DNA from: Amphiduros pacificus
Taxonomy: Eukaryota; Annelida; Polychaeta; Phyllodocida; Hesionidae
NCBI GenBank assembly: GCA_949316495.1
Contig: OX439000.1
Span: 67,009,070-67,073,069 of the forward strand
DNA length: 64,000 nucleotides
Direction: 5' to 3'
Position 1 is the first letter of the stretch; every line of letters begins with the position of its first letter. A model generated the notes under the pieces. The model saw nothing but the letters and a program-made list of their open reading frames with translations, searched no databases and was not told where the DNA came from. Positions 23,981 to 34,881 of the stretch are shown here, in pieces. The position numbers and the translations under genes were made by a program.

Positions 23981-24797
23981 AAAACCATAGTAAATGCCTC
24001 ACCTTAAAAAATTCATGGAAAATATTCGTATCGACCTAGGGTATTTTGAAAAATACTTATAAGATGGCAAAAATATTTATCTTTCTAAAAGCAGAGTATG
24101 AAGTTAGGTTGACCATTGAAATTTTTTGCTGGGATCTGTTAAAGCGCCACCTACCTTGAAAACAAAGAACAGAACATGGCAATATAGAAATGAGCCCCTG
24201 ATAGCAAAGATCAATATATAGTCCCTTCAATTATTCTCATTATTTTTCTAATAACTTTGACAAAACAAGCCATTATTGTGCTATTAAATATCACTATTCA
24301 TTTTATGTCTAATGTGATCTGCATCTCGTTATTATCATGTATAATAAGGGGGAGTAGGAAATTATCAAGCACTACTTTCGTATGCCCTGGTCCCACATAT
24401 CAAATAGTAAACTCAGGTCTAATAGCCACAGTGCACCAATTCGAAGCCACTATATAATCCTATTTAAACATGCAACTTTCAAACTTCACTAAAAAATTGT
24501 TAAAATGTTTCAATTGATCCTTTCTTATTTTTTCCTAACAGAAAAATACTGTAATATTAATTTAAAGGCAAAGAAAATATACATTCACCTGGAAAATTTT
24601 CGGCTGGGTTGGTCTCAAACCAGACCTTCTGTGCAAATGCGTTTTTTTAAGGCAGACTTCATGAATATCAAATAATTTTGGAACTGCACCCAAATTTTTT
24701 ATTTAATATTAATTAGCTTTCATTTGACTTTTCTTTCATCATTACATGTTATATTTTAAATATTTATCAAAAGATTTCCATGCATATGCTTTGTTTG

Positions 24798-25256
24798 TAG
24801 TGTTCTCCAATCACCCATCGGCAAAGCCCAGATAGGTGATCTGGAGAGGTCTGAGATTTTTGCTTTTTGGTCATAATCTCGTTCAGATGTGATTTTTTAA
24901 ATATCCAACTGTTTAAGTGATAATTCGTATTTTATGTATGATTATGTCTAAAATCTCACAAAAAAGCTTGATTATTTTTTGGATAACATTAAATAAAGAA
25001 AATATAAATACTTGATAATAATCGCCAGCTGCAAAAATTGAATCAAACCCGTTTTAACGGCAGTTGAAACGGGTTCAATTTTGACGTTTAAACGGGTTTA
25101 CCAAAGTTTTTGCAGCTGGCGAGTTTTTACTTCACTAGAGCTCAATCAACTCCACCAAACTTTTCTTTGGTTGGAGTTGGTAGAGACCATGGACGTTCGA
25201 CAAACCCCTCCAGATCACCTATCTGGGCTTTGCCGATGGGTGATTGGAGAACACTA
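24798..25256. mobile_element. MITE-B copy 1, Mutator-like (9-bp target duplication)
   Basis: The 9-bp direct repeat CTTTGTTTG flanks it exactly (24,789-24,797 and 25,257-25,265). The ends are inverted repeats of roughly 45-50 bp beginning TAGTGTTCTCCAATCACCCA. Inside there is a second palindrome, CGCCAGCTGCAAAAA against its complement, around AAACCCGTTTAAACG-type text. Long terminal inverted repeats with 9-bp duplications are typical of Mutator/MuDR transposons. No transposase fits in 459 bp. A second copy, internally reversed, lies at 31,443-32,107. Confidence 0.87.
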
Positions 25257-25269
25257 CTTTGTTTGGTTT

Positions 25270-26060
25270 TAACAGCCCTCATCTGACAGACACCCACGCA
25301 TCTGTAATATAGGTTAATCGTATTACATTTTGATCCGGATCTTAATTGTGTACTGTGACCTGAACCAGGTGGCAGTCCAAAGGATCTGAAAAAATACTAA
25401 CCAAATCTAGAACTACTGTGTGTTCTGCACCCTATGTGCAAATTTGAAATTTTTGGTGTGTCTTTTAGGGTGGTTAAGGCTGTTTTTGAAGTTTTGGCCT
25501 TCAGGATGTTGAGATGGCTGTTTTTCTCCGAATGTAGTGGACTGGTTTTTGGGCATGTGAAGTTGTCAGGCAGTACTGTATCTATTTGACCTGAAAATAG
25601 TGAGTACAAAATACATCAATGATGATGTTATAACCGTTAATCACCCTATTTGACATCAATTTGAAAACTTTTTGGACTTATTTGGGTGGCCGACCTGAAA
25701 ATCATTTGTGAAATTCATTGAAATTTGGAAATGTAAATGTGTCGTTTTGATTATTATCAATCATTTTCATTCTAATTTATTTGAATTTACAAATAGAGCT
25801 TATATGTGACATCACTATAACATAATTTTCAAGAATTCATATGCAAAATTAATTTTTTTTTTTCAAGATTTTAGATTTTGGTGACGCATATGTGCCCATT
25901 TTGCTTATTGGGACAACAAATTTTTTTTTAAAAAAGGTTACGTTTCACCATTTTTCAATTTATTGTGAAGAATTATGTTTTATTTTGTGTTTTGAAATTT
26001 GCATTTGACTTTCTTACACATAATAAGTGTTTGATTTCTTTATTTTCAAGATTTTGGTGT
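25270..26060. other. No recognised gene or repeat
   Basis: AT-rich sequence between MITE-B copy 1 and the ~195-bp tandem repeat. I see no coding exon, RNA gene or inverted-repeat element. Confidence 0.4.
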
Positions 26061-26064
26061 GTTT

Positions 26065-26600
26065 ATAGTTTTATACCTTTCTTGTCACTTCCCATCCAAG
26101 ATTTGCTAATATCTTGGCTTGTAGTGAGCATATTTCACTTTGAAAAGCCCTAACAGTATCTAAACAATGTCAGGATCATTGTAATATAGATATCTAAGAG
26201 ATCTGAATGTTGACTAGTACCATAAAAGTATAAAAAAAACGGCAGGCGCGATTTACACAATTTTTTGACATTTTATACCCTCTCTTGTCACTTACAATCC
26301 AAGATTTGCTTATATCTTAGTTTGCAGTGAACATATTTTCACTCTGAAAAGTCCTAACAGTATCTAAACAACCTCAGCATCATGAAAATATAGATATCTA
26401 AGAGATCTGTATGTTGAATAGTACCATAAAGGTTTAAAAAATGGCAGGCGCGATTTTAATGTTTTATACATTTCTTGTCACTTCCCATCCAAGATTTGCT
26501 AATATCTTGGCTTTTAGTGAACATATTTTCACTCTGAAAAGTCCTAACAGTATCTGAACAACCTGAGGAACATGCAAATAGAGATATATTGTCACTTACA
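26065..26600. repeat. ~195-bp tandem repeat, about 2.6 units
   Basis: Three successive units start with TTTATAC and CTTGTCACTT, continue with CCAAGATTTGCT, CATATTTTCACT, CCTAACAGTATCT and ATCTAAGAGATCTG, and the first two end with GGCAGGCGCGATTT. The third unit is cut short. Units differ at several positions, so the duplication is not recent. Confidence 0.85.
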
Positions 26601-27059
26601 ATGCAATATATAATATCCTGATGTAGTAATTTATAAATTTTTAAGTCCTCAAATAAAGTCCTCAAATGCACATTTTCCAATGTTGTATGCATATGTGCAT
26701 ATATGCAATTCCAAGAGCTACTAATCATAGAAGTAATTTTATATATTTGTTTGTCCTTTCATGTGAAGCTCTTTATGTAACATGTATAACAAAATCCCTA
26801 TTCCCCATTTACATAAACGAATATATGATCAAAATGTCCAAGTTGAAAAATACAATTAACTATAATATTGATTAAAGGTGATATGAATATATACTGATAT
26901 TAACAACATAAATACAATATTGTAAAGACATTCTAATTCAACAATCTTTACAACATTGTTTATGAACTGATATGTGCAATTTGATATATTTGGTAAAATA
27001 CAACATATTTAAGCATTGTAAATAAGTAAATGGTATTTACAAAATTGTTTATTAGCTGA

Positions 27060-27420
27060 AAGATCTTCATTGGTCTTTACAATGGAAAAACAATACATGT
27101 TTATTTTTGTAAATCTTGTTTTTCGGGCAGTGTTAGTTTCCAAAAATCTTTTGAATCTAAACCAGCTTGTGATATTTTTTCAACAATGTTGTCTCTGTAT
27201 TGTTTCAATTTATATTTAACTGTTTTCTTAAAGAAATTTTTCTTGGAATAGAATAATTTTCTCAGTTCACAATCATAGGGTTTTTTCGAAATTTCCCTTG
27301 CTAGCTGCTTTACTTCATGTGACAATTTTGAGCAATCTTTATTGAAATGGTTAGCACTTCTTTTTATTTGCGATTTCTTGGCGATTTCCTGAAAGTTTTG
27401 TCTGCTGCTACATAAATGAT
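27060..27420 (-). pseudogene. LINE fragment (linker between endonuclease and reverse transcriptase)
   Basis: On the minus strand a 74-codon open stretch (27,325-27,101) reads like the basic segment that precedes the reverse transcriptase of CR1/Jockey-type LINEs: a KKNFFKKTVKYKLKQYRDNI-type tract followed by an FWK motif. In-frame similarity appears to extend upstream to about 27,400. Neither endonuclease nor RT core is visible nearby, so this is a short remnant. Family assignment is by pattern only. Confidence 0.5.
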
Positions 27421-27929
27421 GTTGTTGAAATGAGCAGTTGCCCTGTCAACTTCTTGTTGACATGTTCCAAAAGTGGTATCTATAAAAACTGTTAAAATAC
27501 TCTTTCACATTTCACAGTTTAGGTGCTCAACAAATATATCGCTATTCTTGTCATCCCAGATGTACTTCCTTGCAGAACACATTTCTCTGTACTCATATTA
27601 TCAGTACAAAAATAACCTGTATGGTACAAGATACTGATCAGACAATGGTCTGACAAGTGGCTAAAATCTCCTACTTTAAACATGACCATACTCTCCATAG
27701 CAGAGCCAGGATTTATACCTAGCTCTGCAATAATTGACCATAATCAGTGAGTACTGAGAGGTCACGCCCATAACAAGCTTCTTTTAGAAGCCAATCGACA
27801 TCAAGTAAAAAATGTTGTCACATGTAATAACACAGCCAATCGGTGTCATTGTTTTGGTAAGAAAGTGACAACAACAACAAATACATGTGCAAGTATAACT
27901 CAGTCAACTGGTGCCAGTGTTTTGGATGT

Positions 27930-28110
27930 GTGTGAAGTTTTTTACTTTTCACTTTTCATAGTTCATTATTCAGATTTTTTTCAAAGACAATAGATGAGGT
28001 TGTGAACATGTTATATTTGCAATATTGTTTTCAAAATGTAACTGGGATATATTTTGTGGCACTGTGAAAAGTGAACTGTGAAAAGTGAATAAGTAACAAA
28101 CTTCACAAAA
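27930..28110. repeat. Repeat matching 5,440-5,600, with inverted flanks
   Basis: Shares the CATTATTCAGATT, ATAGATGAGGTTGT and ATATTTGCAATATT blocks with 5,440-5,600. Left and right margins are partly inverted copies of each other: GTGAAGTTTTTTACTTTTCA-type against AAGTGAATAAGTAACAAACT. The segment may therefore be an eroded inverted-repeat element. Confidence 0.5.
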
Positions 28111-28455
28111 GTTTGTTTGGGCAGAAAGTGAGTGCACCTGATGTGTGTGCGAGTATAAGCCAATTGGGCGGGCATTGTGAGTGCACATGTGCAAAGACCA
28201 CCAATTGCCCACCTATCTGTGGATTATGCAATCGACCTTGCGGAATTGATTGAAACAGTGGCTGTACACGATTGGCACCCGCCGTCTAGCCGGCGGCGAG
28301 AGCGGCAGATCGCCGGATCCTCCATTTTGTCCCACCGAATTCACCGAGGGTATTCAGAGGGCGGGGGTCGGCGTCCGCCGCCTTCCGCCGCCGGAACCCG
28401 CCGGTTCAATCGTGGAGAAACGGGATAACCCCGGCTAACTTGCCGGACCCAATCG

Positions 28456-30976
28456 CAGAGGGAATGCACATGCTATGTATATGAGTAATTTTATTACTAG
28501 AAATCATTTTATTAATACATGGGAGCTTCCACAGGTGACAGCTGAGGATACCTTTGTGAATCATGATCATAGTGCTAAGTCAAGAATTAATTATTTATAT
28601 TGTTCATCAAATTTGGAATGTATGGTTGACAATATTAATGTGCATAAAATTGCCACAAATAACTCTTGGCACAGACCGGTATCTATGGTGCTGAATTTAC
28701 AGGAAAATATTATGAGGTATACAGTATCAGACTGTGAAAGGCAATATACACATGACCTTGTAGCATGGCATAAGGTAAATGAAAACCATGTTGGACATTA
28801 TCAGAGACATCTTGAGAAATTGTTGAGACAGCAAAAGTTGCCAGATGCAGTTTTCTGTCAGGATCTGGAATGTAATTTGGAGCAGCATCGAACTCAGATA
28901 TCGCAAATGTGTGAGATTATTAGTAAATGTTGTGTACAATCAGGAATGAAGTGCCTCCCAAAACGCAAGAAGAAGGGAAGGAATCGGGCTGGATGGTCTG
29001 ATGATGTAAAATTGTACAAGGATACATCTGTTATGTGGAATGAATTATGGAGAGAAGCTGGCGAGCCTGAAGAAGGTGGTATATTTGAGTCCATGAAGGA
29101 GGCTAAATGACAGTTTTCTTATGCATGTAGAAGAATGAGAAGGAGAGAAAATCATGTAAGAAATGAAAAGATGGCAGAAGCTTTTGGTGATAACAGGAGT
29201 AGAGATATGTGGACAGAATATAGAAAAGCAAATGGCAACAGATGCATACCACCAAATATTGATGGTCTCACAGACAGTGATGATATATCCAACAAGTTTA
29301 GGAGGAAATATGAAGAACTTTACAACTCAAATCCCTCAGAACAAACAAACCTTGATAATATTGAACAGTATATTAAGCAGAATATTGGAAATAGTAAATT
29401 TGAGGACTACATTGTTACTGAAGAGGAGGTGCAGAAAGCTGTTTCTCTGTTGAAGTCTGGCAAATCAGATGGGGAAAAATATGTGTTTGCAGATCATATA
29501 ATAAATGGTCCTAGGATATTATTTACATGGATATCACTACTAATTACAATTTCTAGGAAGCATGGTCACATGCCAGAGGATGTGCTTATAGCTACCATAG
29601 CTTCAATACCAAAGGATACACGTGGAAATGTGTGCTCAAGTGACAATTATAGAGGTATAGCACTGAGCTCTGCAATATGCAAAATTAATGATATAATTTT
29701 ATTGACCAAGTATAAGTCAATACTGGCTACATCGGAAATGCAGTATGCATTTAAGGAAAAACATGGAACTGCTTTGTGCACTCTCTCAGTCAAAGAGGTG
29801 ATTAAATATTACTGGAGACAAGGAAGTGATGTGTATTCATGCTTTGTAGATGCCAGTAAAGCCTTTGACAGGGTGAAACATGATATGTTATTTTTGCTTT
29901 TAATGGAACGTGACCTACCCCCGATAGTGCTGAGAAGTCTCTATGATGGTTATCGTAGGTCTAAAATGCAAACTATATGGAATGGAGTTGTGTCACAAGA
30001 ATTTGGTTGTGTGAATGGCATAAAGCAAGGCAGTGTCATATCACCAATATTGTTCACTATTTATATGGATGAATTACTTTTGCAACTTGAAAAAGCAGGA
30101 GTCGGGTGTTCTGTTGGTTCACACTACTTTGGGGTTTTTGGATCAGCTGATGATCTCAGTTTATTATGCCCAACACTATATGGATTACAGCAAATGATTA
30201 ATGTATGTGAGAAGTATGGAGAGAAATATGGTGTGAAATATAATCCCACAAAAACAGTTGTGATGCATATGACACACAGGAGAGAAGCCACATTGCCTGA
30301 TATGGTGTTATGTGGTGAAGTGCTGACATGGGTTAATAAAGTGAAGCATCTAGGTAACATTATAAGGAAAGACTTAAAGGAAGTGAATGAAATTACTAAG
30401 AAAAGAGGAGATCTGATCAGTCGTGTGAATAATGCCATTGTCACTTTTCCAAAGGCAGAGGACAGAGTGATACAAGTGCTGTTTAACAGCAGATGTTCTC
30501 ATCTGTATGGGAGTGAAGCCTGGGAACAATCTGATGTAAATGTGCACAAATTTTACACTGCCTGGAACAGAGGTGTTAGGAGGTTATTTCACCTGCCATA
30601 CTGTACTCATACAAGGTTTTTGGGAGCATTCACAGACACTCCACATGTGAAGGAGCAGGTTTTAAAGAGATTTTATAAAATGGTATTTACTATGGCAAAC
30701 AGTGAAAATAAAAGGTTAGCATATTTAACGCAATATATGTTGGAAGATGCTCGTAGTATAATTGGAAAAAATATTAGAATTTTATCTAGTCATTTTAATA
30801 TTGATGTAACAGGAATGCCACGTCATGTGCACATGAGAACAGAGGTTAATGAGAATGACATGCAGACTATTGCCATGGTAAAGGAACTTAGAGATGTATT
30901 GAGAGGAGCAGCTTCCATTCCCGGTTTTGACCGAATGGAAGTAATGGATATTATTGCAGATTTGTGCTGCGATTGA
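28456..30976 (+). pseudogene. LINE ORF2: endonuclease C-terminus and reverse transcriptase
   Basis: One frame runs from the insertion joint to the stop at 30,974-30,976, broken only by TGA at 29,108-29,110, probably a CGA-to-TGA change. The first ~60 codons resemble the end of an APE-type endonuclease (NRRGNAHAMYMSNF, then NTWELPQVTAEDTFVNHDHS). The linker is basic. RT motifs follow: SDNYRGIALSSAICKI, motif A CFVDASKAFDRV, motif B GIKQGSVISPILF, and a motif C reading GSADD where YADD is usual. Loss of the aromatic residue before Ala-Asp-Asp and the truncated start suggest that this copy is dead. The long open frame indicates a fairly recent insertion. Confidence 0.9.
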
Positions 30977-31093
30977 TTTTAGTGCCATAATTTTTATTTA
31001 TTAACTTTTACAAATGCTATGCCAATGATATGTTGCATAATTTATTGTGCTTTGTATTATGTGTGTACAAAATAAAATGATAATAATAATAAT
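28456..31093 (+). mobile_element. 5'-truncated LINE inserted in MITE-A
   Basis: Non-LTR retrotransposon beginning inside its endonuclease domain, directly at the interrupted MITE sequence, and ending in AATAAAATGATAATAATAAT-type 3' repeats. The remaining ~840 codons are in one frame apart from a single TGA. There is no clear target duplication. Instead, about 3 bp of the host MITE are missing, which fits 5'-truncated target-primed insertion with a small target deletion. Clade not assigned with confidence; the RT motif order fits the CR1/Jockey-like LINEs. Confidence 0.88.
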
Positions 31094-31442
31094 ACAGCCA
31101 GTGTCATGCCTATTACGGCAGAGGTAGTATATGACTCTACATCGCCATGCAGAGTAACATGACCACATCACTGAAGGTATTTGTATGGGCCAGCCCATAA
31201 TCAATTAAAGTTGGATTTTTGCATCTTCTACTGTAAAAGGTTGGTTGACCAAACATGTCGCCCAGTTTATGGCCGTTGAGATACTTTGGTACAATCTAAG
31301 AGCAATAATAATATATGCCATTGATCATCTGAAGAAAAAATGAATGAAAACCTCATTTCATAAATGCTTCAATTGTAATATCCGGTTCGTTCTTATCTGA
31401 ATTATATTGTCAAACAGATGGCACTCCTTTCTATCACGCTCA

Positions 31443-32107
31443 TAGTGTTCTCCAATCACCCATCGGCAAAGCCCAGATAGGTGATCTGGAGGGGTTTGTC
31501 GAACGTCCATGGTCTCTACCAACTGCAACCAAAGAAAAGTTTGGTGGAGTTGATTGAGCTCTAATGAAGTAAAAAGTCGCCAGCTGCAAAAACTATGGTA
31601 AACCCGTTTAAACGTCAAAATTGAACCCGTTTCAACTGCCGTTAAACGGGTTTGACTCAATTTTTGCAGCTGGCGATTATTATCAAGTATTTATATTTTC
31701 CTTATTTAATGTTATCCAAGGAATAATCAAGCTTTTTTATGAGATTTTAGACATAATCATACATAAAATATGAATTATCACTAAAACAGTTGGGAATTTA
31801 AAAATCACACCTAAACGAGATTATACATGAAAAGCAAAAATCTCAGACCTCTCCAGATCACCTATCTGGGGCTGTACACGATTGGCACCCGCCGTCTAGC
31901 CGGCGGCGAGAGCGGCAGATCGCCAGATCCTCCATTTTGTCCCGCCGAATTCGCCGAGGGTATTCAGAGGGCGGAGGTCGGCGTCCGCCGCCTTCCGCCA
32001 CCGGAACCCGCCGGTTCAATCGTGGAGAAACGGGATAACCCGGGCTAACTTGCCGGACCCAATCGTGTACAGCCTGGGCTTTGCCGATGGGTGATTGGAG
32101 AACACTA
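31443..32107. mobile_element. MITE-B copy 2, Mutator-like, carrying a MITE-A insertion
   Basis: Same long terminal inverted repeats as 24,798-25,256, flanked by TCACGCTCA (31,434-31,442) and TCACACTCA (32,108-32,116), a 9-bp duplication with one later change. The interior is in the opposite orientation to copy 1. MITE-A copy 2 sits in its right terminal repeat. Removing that insertion leaves about 457 bp, matching copy 1. Confidence 0.87.
31871..32073. mobile_element. MITE-A copy 2 (complete, 203 bp)
   Basis: Perfect ends GCTGTACACGATTGG and its reverse complement, flanked by CTGGG (31,866-31,870 and 32,074-32,078). The empty site, CTATCTGGGCTTTGCC, is present in MITE-B copy 1 at about 25,220, which proves the insertion and the 5-bp duplication. 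The body is GC-rich with many CCG and CGCC triplets. It is highly similar to copy 1 at 28,261. Confidence 0.92.
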
Positions 32108-32117
32108 TCACACTCAC

Positions 32118-32600
32118 TATTTGATTTGATTTGATTTGATATGTTGGCCGCTCCACTTTTGTCTCGTGGGCACTCAGAGCTTACGCAGCGTGGCTACCCA
32201 GCTAGAGGGGAGATCGAATACGCACTATCTCCAATCTGTGAGTAGCACTCGTGCTGACCGCCCGGTGCAGGCCCCTACACTGATGAAAAACTACCCTATC
32301 TAATTACCACCTTCTGCACTGACAACTTTCACCTAAACACTCACTCCTTCCCTTGGGGCCTACAATCCCCAAAGCGCTAAAGGGCGTCCAATATCCCTAT
32401 ACAGCCTGAGGCGTCCAATATCCTCGTAAGCCCTACCAATCACAACTGGAGGCAAAAGATGTCCTCCACGTGAGTACCTTGTGATCTTCAACACCTTCAT
32501 ATCTACCAGCTGCCTCCTCACCAACTTTTCTAATCCCACCGAGACTACATCCTATATAACCAATATCCCCCACTAACTATGACTAACATTTTTCTCACCA
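32118..32600 (-). repeat. Possible retroposon 3' end with (CAAAT)n tail
   Basis: On the minus strand the sequence ends in four CAAAT repeats (TTTGATTTGATTTGAT on the plus strand, 32,120-32,142), as many LINE/SINE tails do. Upstream (higher coordinates) there is about 450 bp of moderately GC-rich sequence containing two GGATATTGGACGCC-type phrases. No RT, A-box or B-box was seen, so class and length are uncertain. Confidence 0.4.
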
Positions 32601-32685
32601 TCCTGTTCCAGATCTACAAACCCTACAAATCAGTAACAATTTAACAATTAGTGGCTGCTAATAACTGGAACAAAATATAAAAAGG

Positions 32686-33085
32686 TACATAAAACGTAAG
32701 TAGTATTAAAATATCGATACACAATATAAATTCAATCGGATGTCATATACTATACACTAAGAAAACGAGGAGCTGCCCATGGCGTAGGAAATATCCCACT
32801 ACTCTGGACGAATTACCAAAGCAACAAGAATTACAAAAGCAGCAGAATATTGGAAGATAACATAAAATAACAGGTTACAATGGGCATTAACCAGGCATGT
32901 AATCATGAAAGGTTTTTCTCCAGGTGTTCGAAGTGTAAGGTGAAATCCAATGGTCATCCACAGTCTAAAACAGAGTAGATACCGATATATACATAGAACA
33001 TACTGTAATACTCAGATCAGGATGATCTAGGCAAGAACAATAAATTTTACAGGAAATAAGCAAACGGAAATAGAAGATAATTGTT
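32686..33085. repeat. ~400-bp direct repeat, left copy
   Basis: Near-identical partner at 34,882-35,292. The shared text runs from TACATAAAACGTAAGTAGTA-type sequence, through AAAACGAGGAGCTGCCCATG and CAGGTGTTCGAAG, to AGAAGATAATTGTT. The copies differ by scattered substitutions and a small insertion. They lie 1.8 kb apart in the same orientation. They do not start with TG or end with CA, so they are not called LTRs. Confidence 0.85.
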
Positions 33086-33251
33086 ACCCACTAATGGAGA
33101 GTATCCGTCGTTGGGGGACGTGGACGGGGGATCAATACTGTACCAAATAGATAGATACTCTAACCTGTTCTACTCTACTGTACTGTACTGTACCATAAGC
33201 ATAGCTCGCTAACTCGCTGGCTGTGAGTTTGGGCACGGATCCTAGCTACCA

Positions 33252-33781
33252 TGTTATACCCTCATATGGATGACGGGCAATAAGGACTGCAGACACAGGA
33301 TATACACAGTGCAATAGTTACCTTTATTCAATGCTGTGATTCCTCCTTGTCTGGCTAGGCCCGCATGGCAATGAGCGAGGCATATGAACTACCAACTTTG
33401 CATGATACTTATGAAACCCTGACTATATGCAAAACACCCAAGTCTATAGAGTCACGATACTGAGAGTCGTGGATCTTCAGTGGCAAGTGGTCGCTGATCT
33501 CTTCCTCGGGCTCTTCTGAAACTGGGAACTTCTAACTACCCGGATCCACGGTTGCGCGTCTCTTTTAAGGGACCACTCCGCGTCATCTGTGGGGGCTTGC
33601 CTACGTGGCTTCCCCACGCGTCATCAGATGGACTCGTCCTGCCTGCGTATCTCGTCCGTCTTACACGTGATCTCACAGAGTGGTGGTTATGATGACTCAT
33701 CAACCATCAGTATCGTGCGTTATTGTCTATGAATGTCTATATATTTCCAAGAGTCTCTGGGTGTGTATTCTATATCCTACA
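33252..33781 (-). mobile_element. LTR-like fossil (retrovirus-like element, Ty3/BEL type uncertain)
   Basis: Read on the minus strand, a ~530-bp block starts TGTAGG and ends TAACA. It contains a CTTAAAAGAG TATA-like element and, ~240 bp later, GAATAAAGG followed by a T/G-rich stretch. A TGGTAGC sequence that could be a primer-binding site lies immediately after the end. No partner LTR, gag or pol could be seen in the window, so at most a solitary or heavily decayed fossil copy is present. Family and age are unclear. The call rests on layout alone. Confidence 0.35.
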
Positions 33782-34881
33782 CTCGGCCCTCCTTCGACTA
33801 AACACGTCCTCGTGTTTCAGACGGGAGTACCAACTTATAAATTTAGATAAAACTCATACAGAGGACACCTACTTGAACAAAAAATGCCAATCGCTCATGC
33901 CAAAGTCCAGACCAAACCAGACTTACAGTAAACTATATAAAGTACATCACCAAACCATCGTAATGAACGTAGTGTACATCGAGATAAAATACTACGCCCA
34001 AGTACAATCCGGTATAAGCACGAAAACAAGGATACACAGTTATACTATTAAACACGGTACAGACAACACCAAGATTACAACATCTATGAAAAACCAATTA
34101 AACATGATACAAGGTTACAACATCTGTGAAAGATGAAATATCTTTAGGCGTGAAGTACATATTATTATGTAGAAATTATTGAATAACTAAAGTAAACTTC
34201 ACACGAGGTTTTAATCAAAATATAATTGAATAAAGAGGATCTCCACACAAGATTAGCATATATATAAGTAAAGAAAATTATATTATCAAAAGTATTACAT
34301 GAACACATAACATGATGTTACGAAATTTTAAAATCATAAAAGTAAACATCTGAGGGCGAATGTTACATAAATTGATAACACATTACATTTAATGAGCGGA
34401 CAACGCATCTGACGGTCGCCTTCGTGGGGCAATGAGAGACAACCCGAGGAGGGCAAAATAGCTCATTTAGAACCAACTACGCCGAGGTCTTAAATTTACA
34501 TGAAGAGTAGTGTACAAGTTGTGTACATTACGGATCCACTTACTCTGGATGCAACAGAGAAAACAGCATTTAAGCACAGGATGGAGTTATGTACTATCAC
34601 AGCCACAAGGATAGCGTAAGAGTTATCCAATCGGTACAGAAAGGACGTTAGGATGGTTTTCCAGGAAGAGATATGATCTCATCCTAATGCGTGAGCATAA
34701 ATATCGACACACACGACAAATGGGCAGTGTCAGGGCATTGTAAACCTAACACTGAGAAGAGGACTTGACACATGATCAAGTTATTTATACCGTAAGTGTG
34801 CAAGTTATGGGTAAATGAAAGAATTAAAGTAAATGTGATGAACAAGTAAAATTGATTCGACAGTTCGGGTAAAAAAAAAAA

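Larger units (their letters stand above)
13769..24419 (+). repeat. 473-bp tandem array of 16 units, nine junctions carrying a SINE
   Basis: Sixteen units, spaced exactly 473 bp where no SINE intervenes (for example the AAAACAAGCCATTATTG block) and about 810-822 bp where one does. Identity between inner units is very high, mostly one to a few differences per unit. The first unit carries private variants (ATATATGTATCGACC, ATATTTATCAGATGG, ATTCATCTTTC). The last has the private end GTATGCCCTGGTCCCACATA and stops at ACTCAGGTC. Junction order from left to right is three plain, six with SINE, three plain, three with SINE. A ~65-codon ORF in every unit has no recognised domain and is not called a gene. 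Confidence 0.95.
28261..31098. mobile_element. MITE-A copy 1, split by a LINE
   Basis: The left end GCTGTACACGATTGG starts at 28,261, directly after CAGTG (28,256-28,260). The GC-rich body runs to 28,455. The last bases ACAGC are at 31,094-31,098, followed by a second CAGTG (31,099-31,103). Without the LINE the element would be about 203 bp, like copy 2 at 31,871-32,073. The target duplication is 5 bp. No superfamily is assigned: Transib and some others make 5-bp duplications, but these termini do not clearly match. Three bases (TGT) of the MITE are missing at the LINE joint. Confidence 0.88.

Noticed and set aside
15825-23990. A 74-codon ORF in each SINE copy
   Set aside because: It is a read-through of the antisense strand of a tRNA-derived SINE. 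The apparent protein includes the complement of the Pol III boxes.
14046-24457. A ~65-codon ORF repeated in every 473-bp unit (and in the inverted copy)
   Set aside because: It is open in all units because the units are almost identical. It has no recognisable domain, and its few changes between copies show no sign of protein constraint. Not called as a gene without expression evidence.
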